From positions 1-26,144 of IMG/VR virus record IMGVR_UViG_3300025133_000530: a stretch of DNA of 26,144 nt; one strand, written 5' to 3'. The notes under the pieces were generated by a model. The model searched no databases. It was not told where the DNA came from and saw only the letters and a program-made list of their open reading frames with translations. Positions 17,234-21,567 of the stretch are shown piece after piece (positions within the stretch are counted from its first letter, which is position 1; every line of letters starts with the position of its first letter). Position numbers and translations under genes: made by a program. The stretch comes from a virus.

Positions 17234-17709
17234 TCATAATCCTCTGTTTGAACGTCAATTATGTCGCCTTTGGGCAGTACTCCGCCCGATTCGTAGTAAA
17301 GTTCGTTCATTCTGACCAAAATTTCCTCTTTAGTCATCATTTCGACCTTATTGATGGTTAATTCGCTCTTTCTTACATAAAGTCCTGCTGCTTTGCCTCT
17401 TGCGACCTCTGCTGCGACTGCTGCCGACCACATTCCTGCCCCAACTGCTCCATCTCGTATATCTTTGAGGTCATCGAGGTGTGTTCCTAGATTTACGCTC
17501 ACTAAATCGGCTGCACGGTCTTGCAACGCTTGAATTCTGTTTTTTATCTTAGGATTTTGATCACTGGCTAGGGCTGTGCCCGCTTTTTGCGCATTTTTAG
17601 GCGAATATCCTGCTTCCATTGCTGATTGGGTCTTGGACATGCCTTTTGCCACGTTTTGGGCGAATTTTTCCTGTCGAGGAGTCAGTTTATCCTTGTTTTT
17701 CTTTGTCAT
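17230..17709 (-). CDS. terS: Terminase small subunit
   Basis: The 159-residue protein begins with KLTPRQEKFAQNVAKGMSKTQSAMEAGYSPKNAQKAG, the 'LT.RQ..Fa...a.G.s..qAa..AGYs...A...g' helix-turn-helix signature of the Terminase_2 small-subunit family (residues about 8-44). The middle (ALQDRAADLVSVNLGTHLDDLKDIRDGA) is the oligomerisation helix pair. The tail is acidic. It recognises the packaging start on phage DNA and hands it to TerL. It overlaps both the holin-like gene and the next gene by four bases (ATGA). Confidence 0.85.
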   Translation of the reverse strand: MTKKNKDKLTPRQEKFAQNVAKGMSKTQSAMEAGYSPKNAQKAGTALASDQNPKIKNRIQALQDRAADLVSVNLGTHLDDLKDIRDGAVGAGMWSAAVAAEVARGKAAGLYVRKSELTINKVEMMTKEEILVRMNELYYESGGVLPKGDIIDVQTEDYE

Positions 17710-18146
17710 CGTTTAACTAAGCTCCCACCAAAGTACATTCCAATGATTGCAGACACTAAATTCGTGTCTAATTGCGTAATAACAAGCCCCTGAAACGTAA
17801 CCCACTCAAAAACTTCCCTTCCTTCTTTGAAAAACCAGAATCCAGGCATCCAATTGGTGTACCCTACTGTTACATCGACCTGTGGATAGAAAACTGCGAC
17901 TAGTTTTGGCAGTAAAACGATGGCAAATATGGCAGTTAGGGCGATAATCCGCCTTGTCCAAGCGAAGCCCTTGTCTTTTAAGCCATGGTCCAGCGACTGT
18001 TTCTTCGCTTTCATCTCAAACTCGCCTCTTGTGATCAAGAGTTTCTGTTCTTCCGCCTTGGCTTTACGACTTTGCGACCAAATACTTAATAAACTACTCA
18101 AAAGAGTAGAACCAAGCATGGTTATTATCTCAAATGGGAAGCCCAC
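17706..18146 (-). CDS. Holin-like small membrane protein
   Basis: The frame starts at GTG 18146 (MGFPFEIITMLGSTLLSSLLSIW). Hydrophobic segments are at about residues 5-23, 66-88 (RIIALTAIFAIVLLPKLVAVF) and 127-142 (NLVSAIIGMYFGG), with a charged helix KAKAEEQKLLITRGEFEMKAKKQ between the first two. This layout is like three-segment phage holins or related membrane proteins located beside terminase genes in marine phages. No lysin gene is seen in this window. If it is a holin it would set lysis timing; otherwise it is an unassigned membrane protein. The ribosome-binding site is weak. Confidence 0.6.
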   Translation of the reverse strand: MGFPFEIITMLGSTLLSSLLSIWSQSRKAKAEEQKLLITRGEFEMKAKKQSLDHGLKDKGFAWTRRIIALTAIFAIVLLPKLVAVFYPQVDVTVGYTNWMPGFWFFKEGREVFEWVTFQGLVITQLDTNLVSAIIGMYFGGSLVKR

Positions 18147-18147
18147 A

Positions 18148-18309
18148 TTACTTCTTTTTTCTGTAGGTCTTAGTGGTGTACGCTTCGTTGATGTCTTTCG
18201 TTTTAGGATCGTCTGCTACGAACCTTCCTTTCTTTGTGCGGTTGCGAACAGTTTTTTCCTCATAGTTGAGAAAAGTCTTTTTGAACCAATTCGTTAGTCC
18301 GATTGCCAT
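18148..18309 (-). CDS. Small basic protein (53 aa)
   Basis: I take ATG 18309 (MAIGLTNWFKKTFLNYEEKTVR) as start because TTGGAGAAAATT sits correctly before it; the longer frame back to 18411 would cover the probable promoter. The 53-residue product has an amphipathic N-terminal helix and a very basic C-terminus (TKTYRKKK), with RNRTKKGRFVADDP in between. It ends two bases before the holin-like gene. Small basic proteins with 'TKKGRFVADDP...' endings are common in marine phages with no assigned role. DNA or ribosomal RNA contact is possible. Confidence 0.75.
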   Translation of the reverse strand: MAIGLTNWFKKTFLNYEEKTVRNRTKKGRFVADDPKTKDINEAYTTKTYRKKK

Positions 18310-18330
18310 AATTTTCTCCAAAAAATTTTT

Positions 18331-18346
18331 GCAAGAATATTCTTGC
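18331..18346. promoter_or_regulatory. 16-base perfect palindrome, candidate operator
   Basis: GCAAGAATATTCTTGC is a perfect palindrome covering the -10 box of the promoter at 18339-18367. This is where a dimeric repressor or activator would act to time expression of the packaging genes. It could also form a small hairpin in the 5' leader. No repressor gene is visible in the window. Confidence 0.5.
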
Positions 18347-18367
18347 TTATTTTGAAAGAGAAGTAAA
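18339..18367 (-). promoter_or_regulatory. Promoter ahead of the packaging genes
   Basis: TTTACT (18367-18362) is followed by exactly 17 bases and AAGAAT (18344-18339) on the minus strand, 30 bases before the 53-residue gene. The -10 box is the weakest of the set but the -35 and spacer are identical to the others. The -10 lies inside a 16-base palindrome. Confidence 0.5.
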
Positions 18368-18416
18368 GTGAAATTTGCAAAATCCAATATCCATGGACAA
18401 TGCCTCTCCAAATCTT

Positions 18417-18440
18417 ACCCTTTAGCTATAGCTACAGGGT
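18417..18440. repeat. 24-base near-perfect palindrome at the edge of the restricted segment
   Basis: ACCCT (18417-18421) and AGGGT (18436-18440) flank the perfect palindrome TAGCTATAGCTA (18423-18434); only the pair at 18422/18435 fails to match. It lies directly at the left border of the dinucleotide-depleted segment. Possible roles are protein binding or a hairpin; none is proven. Confidence 0.6.
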
Positions 18441-18532
18441 TATGCTATAAAGGGGGGCGGGGCTACCCCTACGGCTTAGTTATAGCCCTTTTAAGCGCTT
18501 TACTTTTATACCCCTTTACTACCCTAGCCCCT

Positions 18533-18572
18533 ATAAAAAAATAAGCCCCCTAGCTATTAACTAGGGGGCTTA
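18533..18572 (-). terminator. Strong intrinsic terminator of the restricted-grammar gene
   Basis: TAAGCCCCCTAG (18542-18553) pairs perfectly over 12 bases with CTAGGGGGCTTA (18561-18572), with a seven-base loop. On the minus strand the stem is followed at once by ATTTTTTTATAG. It begins 11 bases after the TAA at 18583. It obeys the local ban on GA, TC, CA and TG. Confidence 0.9.
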
Positions 18573-18582
18573 CGGCTTACGC

Positions 18583-18906
18583 TTAACTTATAGTTATAAA
18601 CCCTTTACCTAAAAAGTAATTTAAGCCCGTTTTATTAAAAACGTTAGGGTTAAGCGTTACCCCCGCTTTAGCTAACGCTTTATTACTTATAGCGTTAGTT
18701 ATATTAGCGTTAGGGTATAGCTTAGCGTTTACTATATTACCTACGGTAGCGCCCGCGTAAATACTAGTAGCTATATAGTAGTTATTACCCCCTAGCCTAG
18801 CGGTATTACCCGCGCTTATAGTTTTAGTTATAGGGTAAGCTACCCCGCCTATAGTTACGCTTTTTACGGTAGGGTTAGCGTTAGTACCTTTAGTTTTATT
18901 AACCAT
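18583..18906 (-). CDS. Small protein encoded in restricted dinucleotide grammar (107 aa)
   Basis: The ORF runs from ATG 18906 to TAA 18583. The upstream AAAGGTAATAAAAA matches the AAGGTGAA ribosome-binding sites of its neighbours with TG and GA removed. The 107-residue product has no Asp, Glu, Gln, His, Cys or Trp, no Met after the first, Ser only from AGY codons and Phe only from TTT. It is rich in Asn (16) and Lys (9) and therefore very basic. Pieces resemble the protein at 19664-19954: TISAG..AR.GGN against TISATGKQPRAGHN, and a C-terminal L.Y..GKGFITI against LRYMVKYGYITV. Function unknown. The intact frame with its own promoter and terminator argues that it is expressed. Confidence 0.7.
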   Translation of the reverse strand: MVNKTKGTNANPTVKSVTIGGVAYPITKTISAGNTARLGGNNYYIATSIYAGATVGNIVNAKLYPNANITNAISNKALAKAGVTLNPNVFNKTGLNYFLGKGFITIS

Positions 18907-18960
18907 TTTTTATTACCTTTATTTACGTTACTAAACTTAATTATTTAATAACTACTATTA

Positions 18961-18988
18961 ATACTACGCTTTTTAACGGGTAAGTAAA
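18961..18988 (-). promoter_or_regulatory. Candidate promoter inside the restricted segment
   Basis: TTTACT (18988-18983), 16 bases, then TAGTAT (18966-18961) on the minus strand, about 55 bases before the ATG at 18906. A second candidate starts with TTTACT at 19049-19044 followed after 17 bases by TAGTTT (19026-19021). Both share the -35 of the other promoters in the window, and neither -10 contains TG, unlike the TATGCT used elsewhere. Confidence 0.45.
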
Positions 18989-19059
18989 GGGGTATAAATA
19001 TAATATTTAGTTATAAGGTAAAACTATATAACTAGTAGTTATAAGTAAAGGGGTAGCCA

Positions 19060-19150
19060 CATACACACGAATGCGAGCATGAACAAGAACATGAGCATGA
19101 ACAAGAGTATGAGTTCGGGTTTGGTTTTGTTTATCTTTATCTTTATCGAG
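19060..19150. repeat. Low-complexity GAA/CAA-type spacer 1, with 18-base tandem repeat
   Basis: The stretch consists of short words such as GAGCATGAACAAGAACAT, present as two adjacent 18-base copies (19075-19092 and 19093-19110, 16 of 18 identical), followed by TTTATCTTTATC. It begins where the dinucleotide-depleted segment stops and is very rich in exactly the steps missing there (GA, CA, TC, TG). It has no credible ORF. It lies between the hairpin after the 82-residue gene and the next unit's promoter. Confidence 0.7.
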
Positions 19151-19157
19151 GTTTAGA

Positions 19158-19193
19158 GCTCATGGTTCTGTAAGGTAAACCAGAACCATGAGC
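19158..19193 (-). terminator. 13-base perfect hairpin after the 82-residue gene
   Basis: GCTCATGGTTCTG (19158-19170) pairs perfectly with CAGAACCATGAGC (19181-19193) around a 10-base loop. It starts nine bases after the stop codon at 19202. No T-tract follows on the minus strand, so it may be a Rho-dependent end, an RNA-stabilising hairpin or a protein site, not a classic intrinsic terminator. Confidence 0.6.
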
Positions 19194-19201
19194 CACGGGG
19201 G

Positions 19202-19450
19202 TTAGAGAGACCAACCTAAGTATTTAGTCTTCATTCGTTTAAAAACGTAGTTAGGGATATTCATACTATCAATATTAAACTCAGTGACCTTCCTAATAGA
19301 ACTGGCGCGGTTAATATACCCCGTTCCTGCATGGTAAGCTGGTGGAAACCACTTATACAGTTCATTAGTTTCCTCGTCATACCACCAAGTGCTTGAAGCG
19401 CCTTTAGATATAGGCTTTAATTTGACCTTATCATTTATTACATAGTTCAT
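19202..19450 (-). CDS. Unknown small protein, accessory unit 2 (82 aa)
   Basis: The start ATG 19450 follows TAAGGTGAAATT, the same ribosome-binding form as the neighbouring units. The 82-residue product begins MNYVINDKVKLKPISKG, has a Trp-rich turn STWWYDEETNELYKWFPP (about 20-37) and ends VFKRMKTKYLGWSL. It is basic overall with no membrane segment and normal amino-acid use, unlike the adjacent restricted-grammar gene. I recognise no family. It stands alone between a promoter candidate (19472-19500) and the hairpin at 19158-19193. Confidence 0.7.
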   Translation of the reverse strand: MNYVINDKVKLKPISKGASSTWWYDEETNELYKWFPPAYHAGTGYINRASSIRKVTEFNIDSMNIPNYVFKRMKTKYLGWSL

Positions 19451-19471
19451 AATTTCACCTTATAGTAATTT

Positions 19472-19500
19472 ATTACCCTACTATAGTAGTAAAAAGTAAA
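19472..19500 (-). promoter_or_regulatory. Promoter of accessory unit 2
   Basis: TTTACT (19500-19495), a 17-base spacer, then GGTAAT (19477-19472) on the minus strand, 21 bases before the ATG at 19450. The -10 matches the consensus in four of six places; the spacer agrees with the other sites. An alternative -10 (TATAGT) lies closer but at a poor distance. Confidence 0.4.
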
Positions 19501-19523
19501 GGGAAGACCTAGTAGATTATACC

Positions 19524-19620
19524 CAGCGTGAGTTCATGTTCTTCTTGTTGTTCTTATGCTTATGCTGAACAACAAGAAGAAGAATCTTGGTTCGTGTTCT
19601 TGTTCTTGGGGATTATCGGT
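19524..19620. repeat. Low-complexity GAA/CAA-type spacer 2 with 15-base inverted repeat
   Basis: TTCTTCTTGTTGTTC (19539-19553) and its exact reverse complement (19567-19581) flank a 13-base loop TTATGCTTATGCT, followed by a TTC/TTG-rich stretch. The 20 bases at 19588-19607 (TGGTTCGTGTTCTTGTTCTT) recur exactly in spacer 3. It is built of A-pairs or T-pairs separated by single G or C. No ORF is credible. It lies between the terminator of unit 1 and the promoter of unit 2. Confidence 0.75.
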
Positions 19621-19626
19621 TAGAGA

Positions 19627-19656
19627 AAATCCCCCTTACCTAAGCAAGAGGGATTT
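19627..19656 (-). terminator. Intrinsic terminator of accessory unit 1
   Basis: AAATCCCCCTT (19627-19637) and AAGAGGGATTT (19646-19656) form an 11-base stem with one G-U pair in the minus-strand RNA and an eight-base loop. It starts eight bases after the stop at 19664, and the minus strand continues with TTTTCTCTAACC. Confidence 0.75.
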
Positions 19657-19663
19657 CTTGGGA

Positions 19664-19954
19664 TTACCCTACGGTAATATAGCCGTACTTGACCATATAG
19701 CGCAAAGCCGATGTATCTCGTTGAAATCCACCGAGCATTTTATCACTATTTTTAATAGCGATGAAATCCCCAATGGTGAGACCATCAAAAGCATCAACCC
19801 AATCTTGGTTGTGCCCAGCTCTTGGTTGTTTTCCTGTAGCGCTAATAGTAGCGGTAACAAGATAACCACCCATACCCTTGACTTCTACTTTAGTAGAAGC
19901 TTGAGCCTTGACCTTCTTAACTGCGGTTTTTTCAGCTTTACTTAATTTTGGCAT
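19664..19954 (-). CDS. Unknown small protein, accessory unit 1 (96 aa), possible relative of the restricted-grammar protein
   Basis: I choose ATG 19954 (MPKLSKAEKTAVKKVKAQ), which follows AAAAGGTGAACAAA; the in-frame GTG at 19963 is part of that ribosome-binding site. The 96-residue product has a Lys/Ala-rich helical start, then KGMGGYLVTATISATGKQPRAGH, DGLTIGDFIAIKN and an end TSALRYMVKYGYITVG. Parts align by eye with the protein at 18583-18906, which would make the two paralogues with quite different base use. It lies alone between a promoter with 17-base spacer and an intrinsic terminator. The family is unknown. Confidence 0.75.
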   Translation of the reverse strand: MPKLSKAEKTAVKKVKAQASTKVEVKGMGGYLVTATISATGKQPRAGHNQDWVDAFDGLTIGDFIAIKNSDKMLGGFQRDTSALRYMVKYGYITVG

Positions 19955-20002
19955 TTTGTTCACCTTTTAAGTTATTGCTACCCGTTATTAGGTAGTAAAG
20001 AT

Positions 20003-20031
20003 ATGATACCGCTTTACTAATAGAAAGTAAA
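20003..20031 (-). promoter_or_regulatory. Promoter of accessory unit 1
   Basis: TTTACT (20031-20026), 17 bases, then TATCAT (20008-20003) on the minus strand, about 50 bases before ATG 19954. This is a good sigma70-like match and shares the exact geometry of the other promoters in the window. Confidence 0.65.
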
Positions 20032-20040
20032 GCCCTTTTC

Positions 20041-20310
20041 TAAAAGAAGATAAAGAACATAAACAAGAAGAAAAGCCCGTGCCCGTGCCCTTGTGAGCAA
20101 GAAGAAGAACAAGGAGCAAGAACAAGAAGAAGAGCAATGGTTCGTGTTCTTGTTCTTCATGATTATCGATTATCGCTCTTGGTTCTTGTCCTTGAACCAA
20201 GAAGAACAAGAAGAAGATCTCTGTTTCTGTCTCTTTTTCTTCTTGTTTATCGATCTTGTAAGAGATTCTTGGCTCTTGGGACGGGGAGCCGAAGAATCTT
20301 AGAGCAGAAC
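20041..20310. repeat. Low-complexity GAA/CAA-type spacer 3 with several hairpins
   Basis: About 270 bases are built from GAA, CAA, AAG and their complements, with few TA steps. Inverted repeats include TCTTGGTTC (20177-20185) with GAACCAAGA (20194-20202), and a larger hairpin joining 20263-20275 to 20286-20299 (GGCTC/GAGCC plus AGATTCTT/AAGAATCT). The segment at 20138-20157 repeats 19588-19607 exactly, and the following GATTATCG also recurs. Long open frames exist on both strands because the words lack stops, but their products are low-complexity and have no ribosome-binding site. It is probably non-coding. Confidence 0.75.
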
Positions 20311-20673
20311 CAAGCTCCATGAGGCAAAACAACTATAGTATACAACAGTGGATACAGAGGTTCCAGAACCATGAGACTATTAGCACGTCATCTTAACAAA
20401 CACACCCAAAATACACCCAAATATATTGGCTAATCTGGGCAATACTCAGCCAATAGCTCTAGCCAATATAACATTTCTTCTTATTATTCAAATACTTACT
20501 TCAAACACTATTGCCCTATTAGCTGAAACACGATTTGATTTGACTTTTAAAAACAGTTCTCCCACTCTCCAACACTAATAGCCAAATACCCCACTAACAA
20601 CAGGGGCTTCCATCTTCCTTAGGGTATTACCCCAGCCAATGAACAGTGCAGAATGAGTTGTTAAGAAACAACA
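20311..20673. other. Non-coding stretch with ATTGGCT-type inverted repeats
   Basis: No gene is supported here. TATATTGGCTA (20422-20432) and its exact reverse complement TAGCCAATATA (20460-20470) flank a further AGCCAAT copy near 20448. Nearby are repeated ACACCCAAA words. A partner of the GGTTC..GAACC hairpin words of the neighbouring spacers occurs near 20360. Candidates are a regulatory site, a small RNA or a replication-related site, with no direct proof. Confidence 0.45.
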
Positions 20674-20704
20674 ACGCCCCTTTACAAGAAAAGTAAAGGG
20701 GCGT
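20674..20704 (-). terminator. Terminator at the end of the early-type gene cluster
   Basis: ACGCCCCTTTAC (20674-20685) pairs over 12 bases with GTAAAGGGGCGT (20693-20704) around a seven-base loop. It starts 12 bases after the stop codon at 20717, and the minus strand continues TGTTGTTTCTTAAC, a T-rich tail. It closes the transcript of 21287-20717. Confidence 0.8.
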
Positions 20705-20716
20705 GAACAGGTTTAC

Positions 20717-21007
20717 TTAGCCGTGCGTGATCTGTAGTAGTTCAAACTTAAATAGTTCGTACATTATTTCGTACAACTCAAAGTCTGAAAATAGACCTTC
20801 AGCTTTCAAGGGCGGAGCGTTAGAGGGCATACAACCGCTAATAGAAAGATAAGTATTTTTACCGTTGTTTCTAAAGTGAAATTCTTCACCTGTTCCTTGT
20901 TCGGTTAGTTCCTTAGGGGCGGTAAAGCTGATTTGATCCTTACCGAAGTCTTCTTCCCAATCAAAGTCCTCCTCAAATGCTCTTATTTTTAAGTATAGGT
21001 TATTCAT
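20717..21007 (-). CDS. Unknown acidic small protein (96 aa)
   Basis: ATG 21007 (MNNLYLKIRAFEEDFDWEEDF) is chosen because AAGGGG lies before it and it overlaps the upstream stop codon; the frame could open earlier at 21055. The 96-residue product is acidic, with AFEEDFDWEEDFGKDQISF at residues 10-28 and a helical end FELYEIMYELFKFELLQI. No motif is recognised. As the last gene before a strong terminator it forms a two-gene unit with 21000-21287. Such small acidic early proteins in phages often bind host proteins, but this is only a general expectation. Confidence 0.7.
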   Translation of the reverse strand: MNNLYLKIRAFEEDFDWEEDFGKDQISFTAPKELTEQGTGEEFHFRNNGKNTYLSISGCMPSNAPPLKAEGLFSDFELYEIMYELFKFELLQITHG

Positions 21008-21287
21008 CGTCTTGCCCCTTAAAATAAGTATAAGTACGGTTTCTTTCATTCTCACAAAGGAGGCGAATATAATAAAAACCTTCGTCAGTTGGTTCAGTAT
21101 TTTCTTCTATCCTCCAGTGCTCTCTTCCGTTAGCCTTAGTATTTATTTGAAAGTCAAAACGAGCAAACCAGTCCGAATCTGAGAGATTGGGAGGAGTTTC
21201 CTCTTGCGTAGTTTCTGAGAAATCAGACAAAATAACCGCTAGGGCACTTTGTACCGATCTTTCAGTAAGTATATTATGTTGTTCCAT
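21000..21287 (-). CDS. Unknown acidic small protein (95 aa)
   Basis: I take ATG 21287 (MEQHNILTERSVQSALAVILSDFSE), nine bases after AAGG; the ATG at 21293 is too close to that site. The 95-residue product has an N-terminal helix, an acidic middle (SDSDWFARFDFQINTK) and a beta-rich end RIEENTEPTDEGFYYIRLLCENERN. No family is recognised. It is the first gene of a two-gene unit behind a TATAAT promoter at 21323-21351 and overlaps the next gene by eight bases. Confidence 0.7.
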   Translation of the reverse strand: MEQHNILTERSVQSALAVILSDFSETTQEETPPNLSDSDWFARFDFQINTKANGREHWRIEENTEPTDEGFYYIRLLCENERNRTYTYFKGQDDE

Positions 21288-21322
21288 AATCATTTTCCTT
21301 ATATTAATTAATTTACCTATAT

Positions 21323-21351
21323 ATTATAAAACCCAAAAGCCTGATCCTAAA
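21323..21351 (-). promoter_or_regulatory. Promoter with consensus -10
   Basis: TTTAGG (21351-21346), 17 bases, then the perfect TATAAT (21328-21323) on the minus strand, about 35 bases before the ATG at 21287. It begins right at the end of the upstream gene. The geometry equals the other sites of the window, with the best -10. Confidence 0.6.
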
Positions 21352-21567
21352 CTACATCAGTACGATGCCATGACGGTTTACACAGCTTTCGCAAAGCATC
21401 CCATACCTTGACGCTTGAGTTTCAAGGCGGTGTTCTTCGCATGTATCAAGATTTATTACTGTCTGTTTTTCTTTAGGGGGTGAAACAATGAGGTACAAAT
21501 CATGTACATCGAAAGTACCCCAATCACATTCAGTACATTTTTTAAATATTTTATCTATGTTTTTCAT
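21352..21567 (-). CDS. Small CxxC zinc-binding-type protein (71 aa)
   Basis: ATG 21567 (MKNIDKIFKKCTECDWG) is chosen because GGGAGG lies nine bases before it; an earlier ATG at 21588 is possible but lacks a site. CTEC near residue 11 and CESC near residue 60 are two Cys pairs of a probable zinc site, separated by a middle that looks beta-rich and includes TCEEHR. Paired CxxC proteins of this size are common in phage early regions and may bind nucleic acids. It overlaps the upstream gene by 17 bases. Function unknown. Confidence 0.65.
   Translation of the reverse strand: MKNIDKIFKKCTECDWGTFDVHDLYLIVSPPKEKQTVINLDTCEEHRLETQASRYGMLCESCVNRHGIVLM

Larger units (their letters stand above)
18444..19058. 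other. 615-base segment lacking GA, TC, CA and TG dinucleotides
   Basis: I read every base step from 18444 to 19058. The dinucleotides GA, TC, CA and TG are absent except one CA/TG, which is the ATG start codon at 18906-18904. Put another way, every run of A/T flanked by G/C begins with T and ends with A. The set is closed under reverse complement, so it holds on both strands. About a quarter of steps, near 150, would be expected in unbiased sequence. The segment holds a complete transcription unit: promoter candidates, ribosome-binding site, ORF and hairpin terminator. Long G and C runs are kept, so it is not simply A/T-rich. GGCTACCCCT (18461-18470) and its reverse complement (19049-19058) lie near its ends. 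Confidence 0.95.

Noticed and set aside
18310-18411. N-terminal extension of the 53-residue gene back to an ATG at 18411
   Set aside because: It would cover the promoter and palindrome, lacks a ribosome-binding site, and a well-placed site precedes ATG 18309.
18441-18450. Plus-strand TATGCTATAA as a promoter -10
   Set aside because: No TTTACY-like -35 lies 16-18 bases upstream, and no plus-strand gene follows.
18444-19058. Saturating C-to-T deamination (RIP- or APOBEC-like) as the sole cause of the missing TC, CA, GA and TG
   Set aside because: Transitions at TC and CA could in principle give this end state, but the segment keeps many G/C runs and an open frame with promoter and terminator; saturating change would be expected to lower G+C strongly and create TAA/TAG stops. 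It stays a hypothesis, not a call.
19988-20332. Open frames on both strands (114 residues minus; about 69 and 61 residues plus) in spacer 3
   Set aside because: The products are low-complexity strings of Glu/Gln/Lys or Phe/Leu, the minus frame runs through the promoter of the next unit, and no ribosome-binding site precedes them.
20674-20704. TTTACT within the terminator as another promoter
   Set aside because: The hexamer 17 bases downstream is TTGTTG, and the TTTAC is part of the terminator stem.
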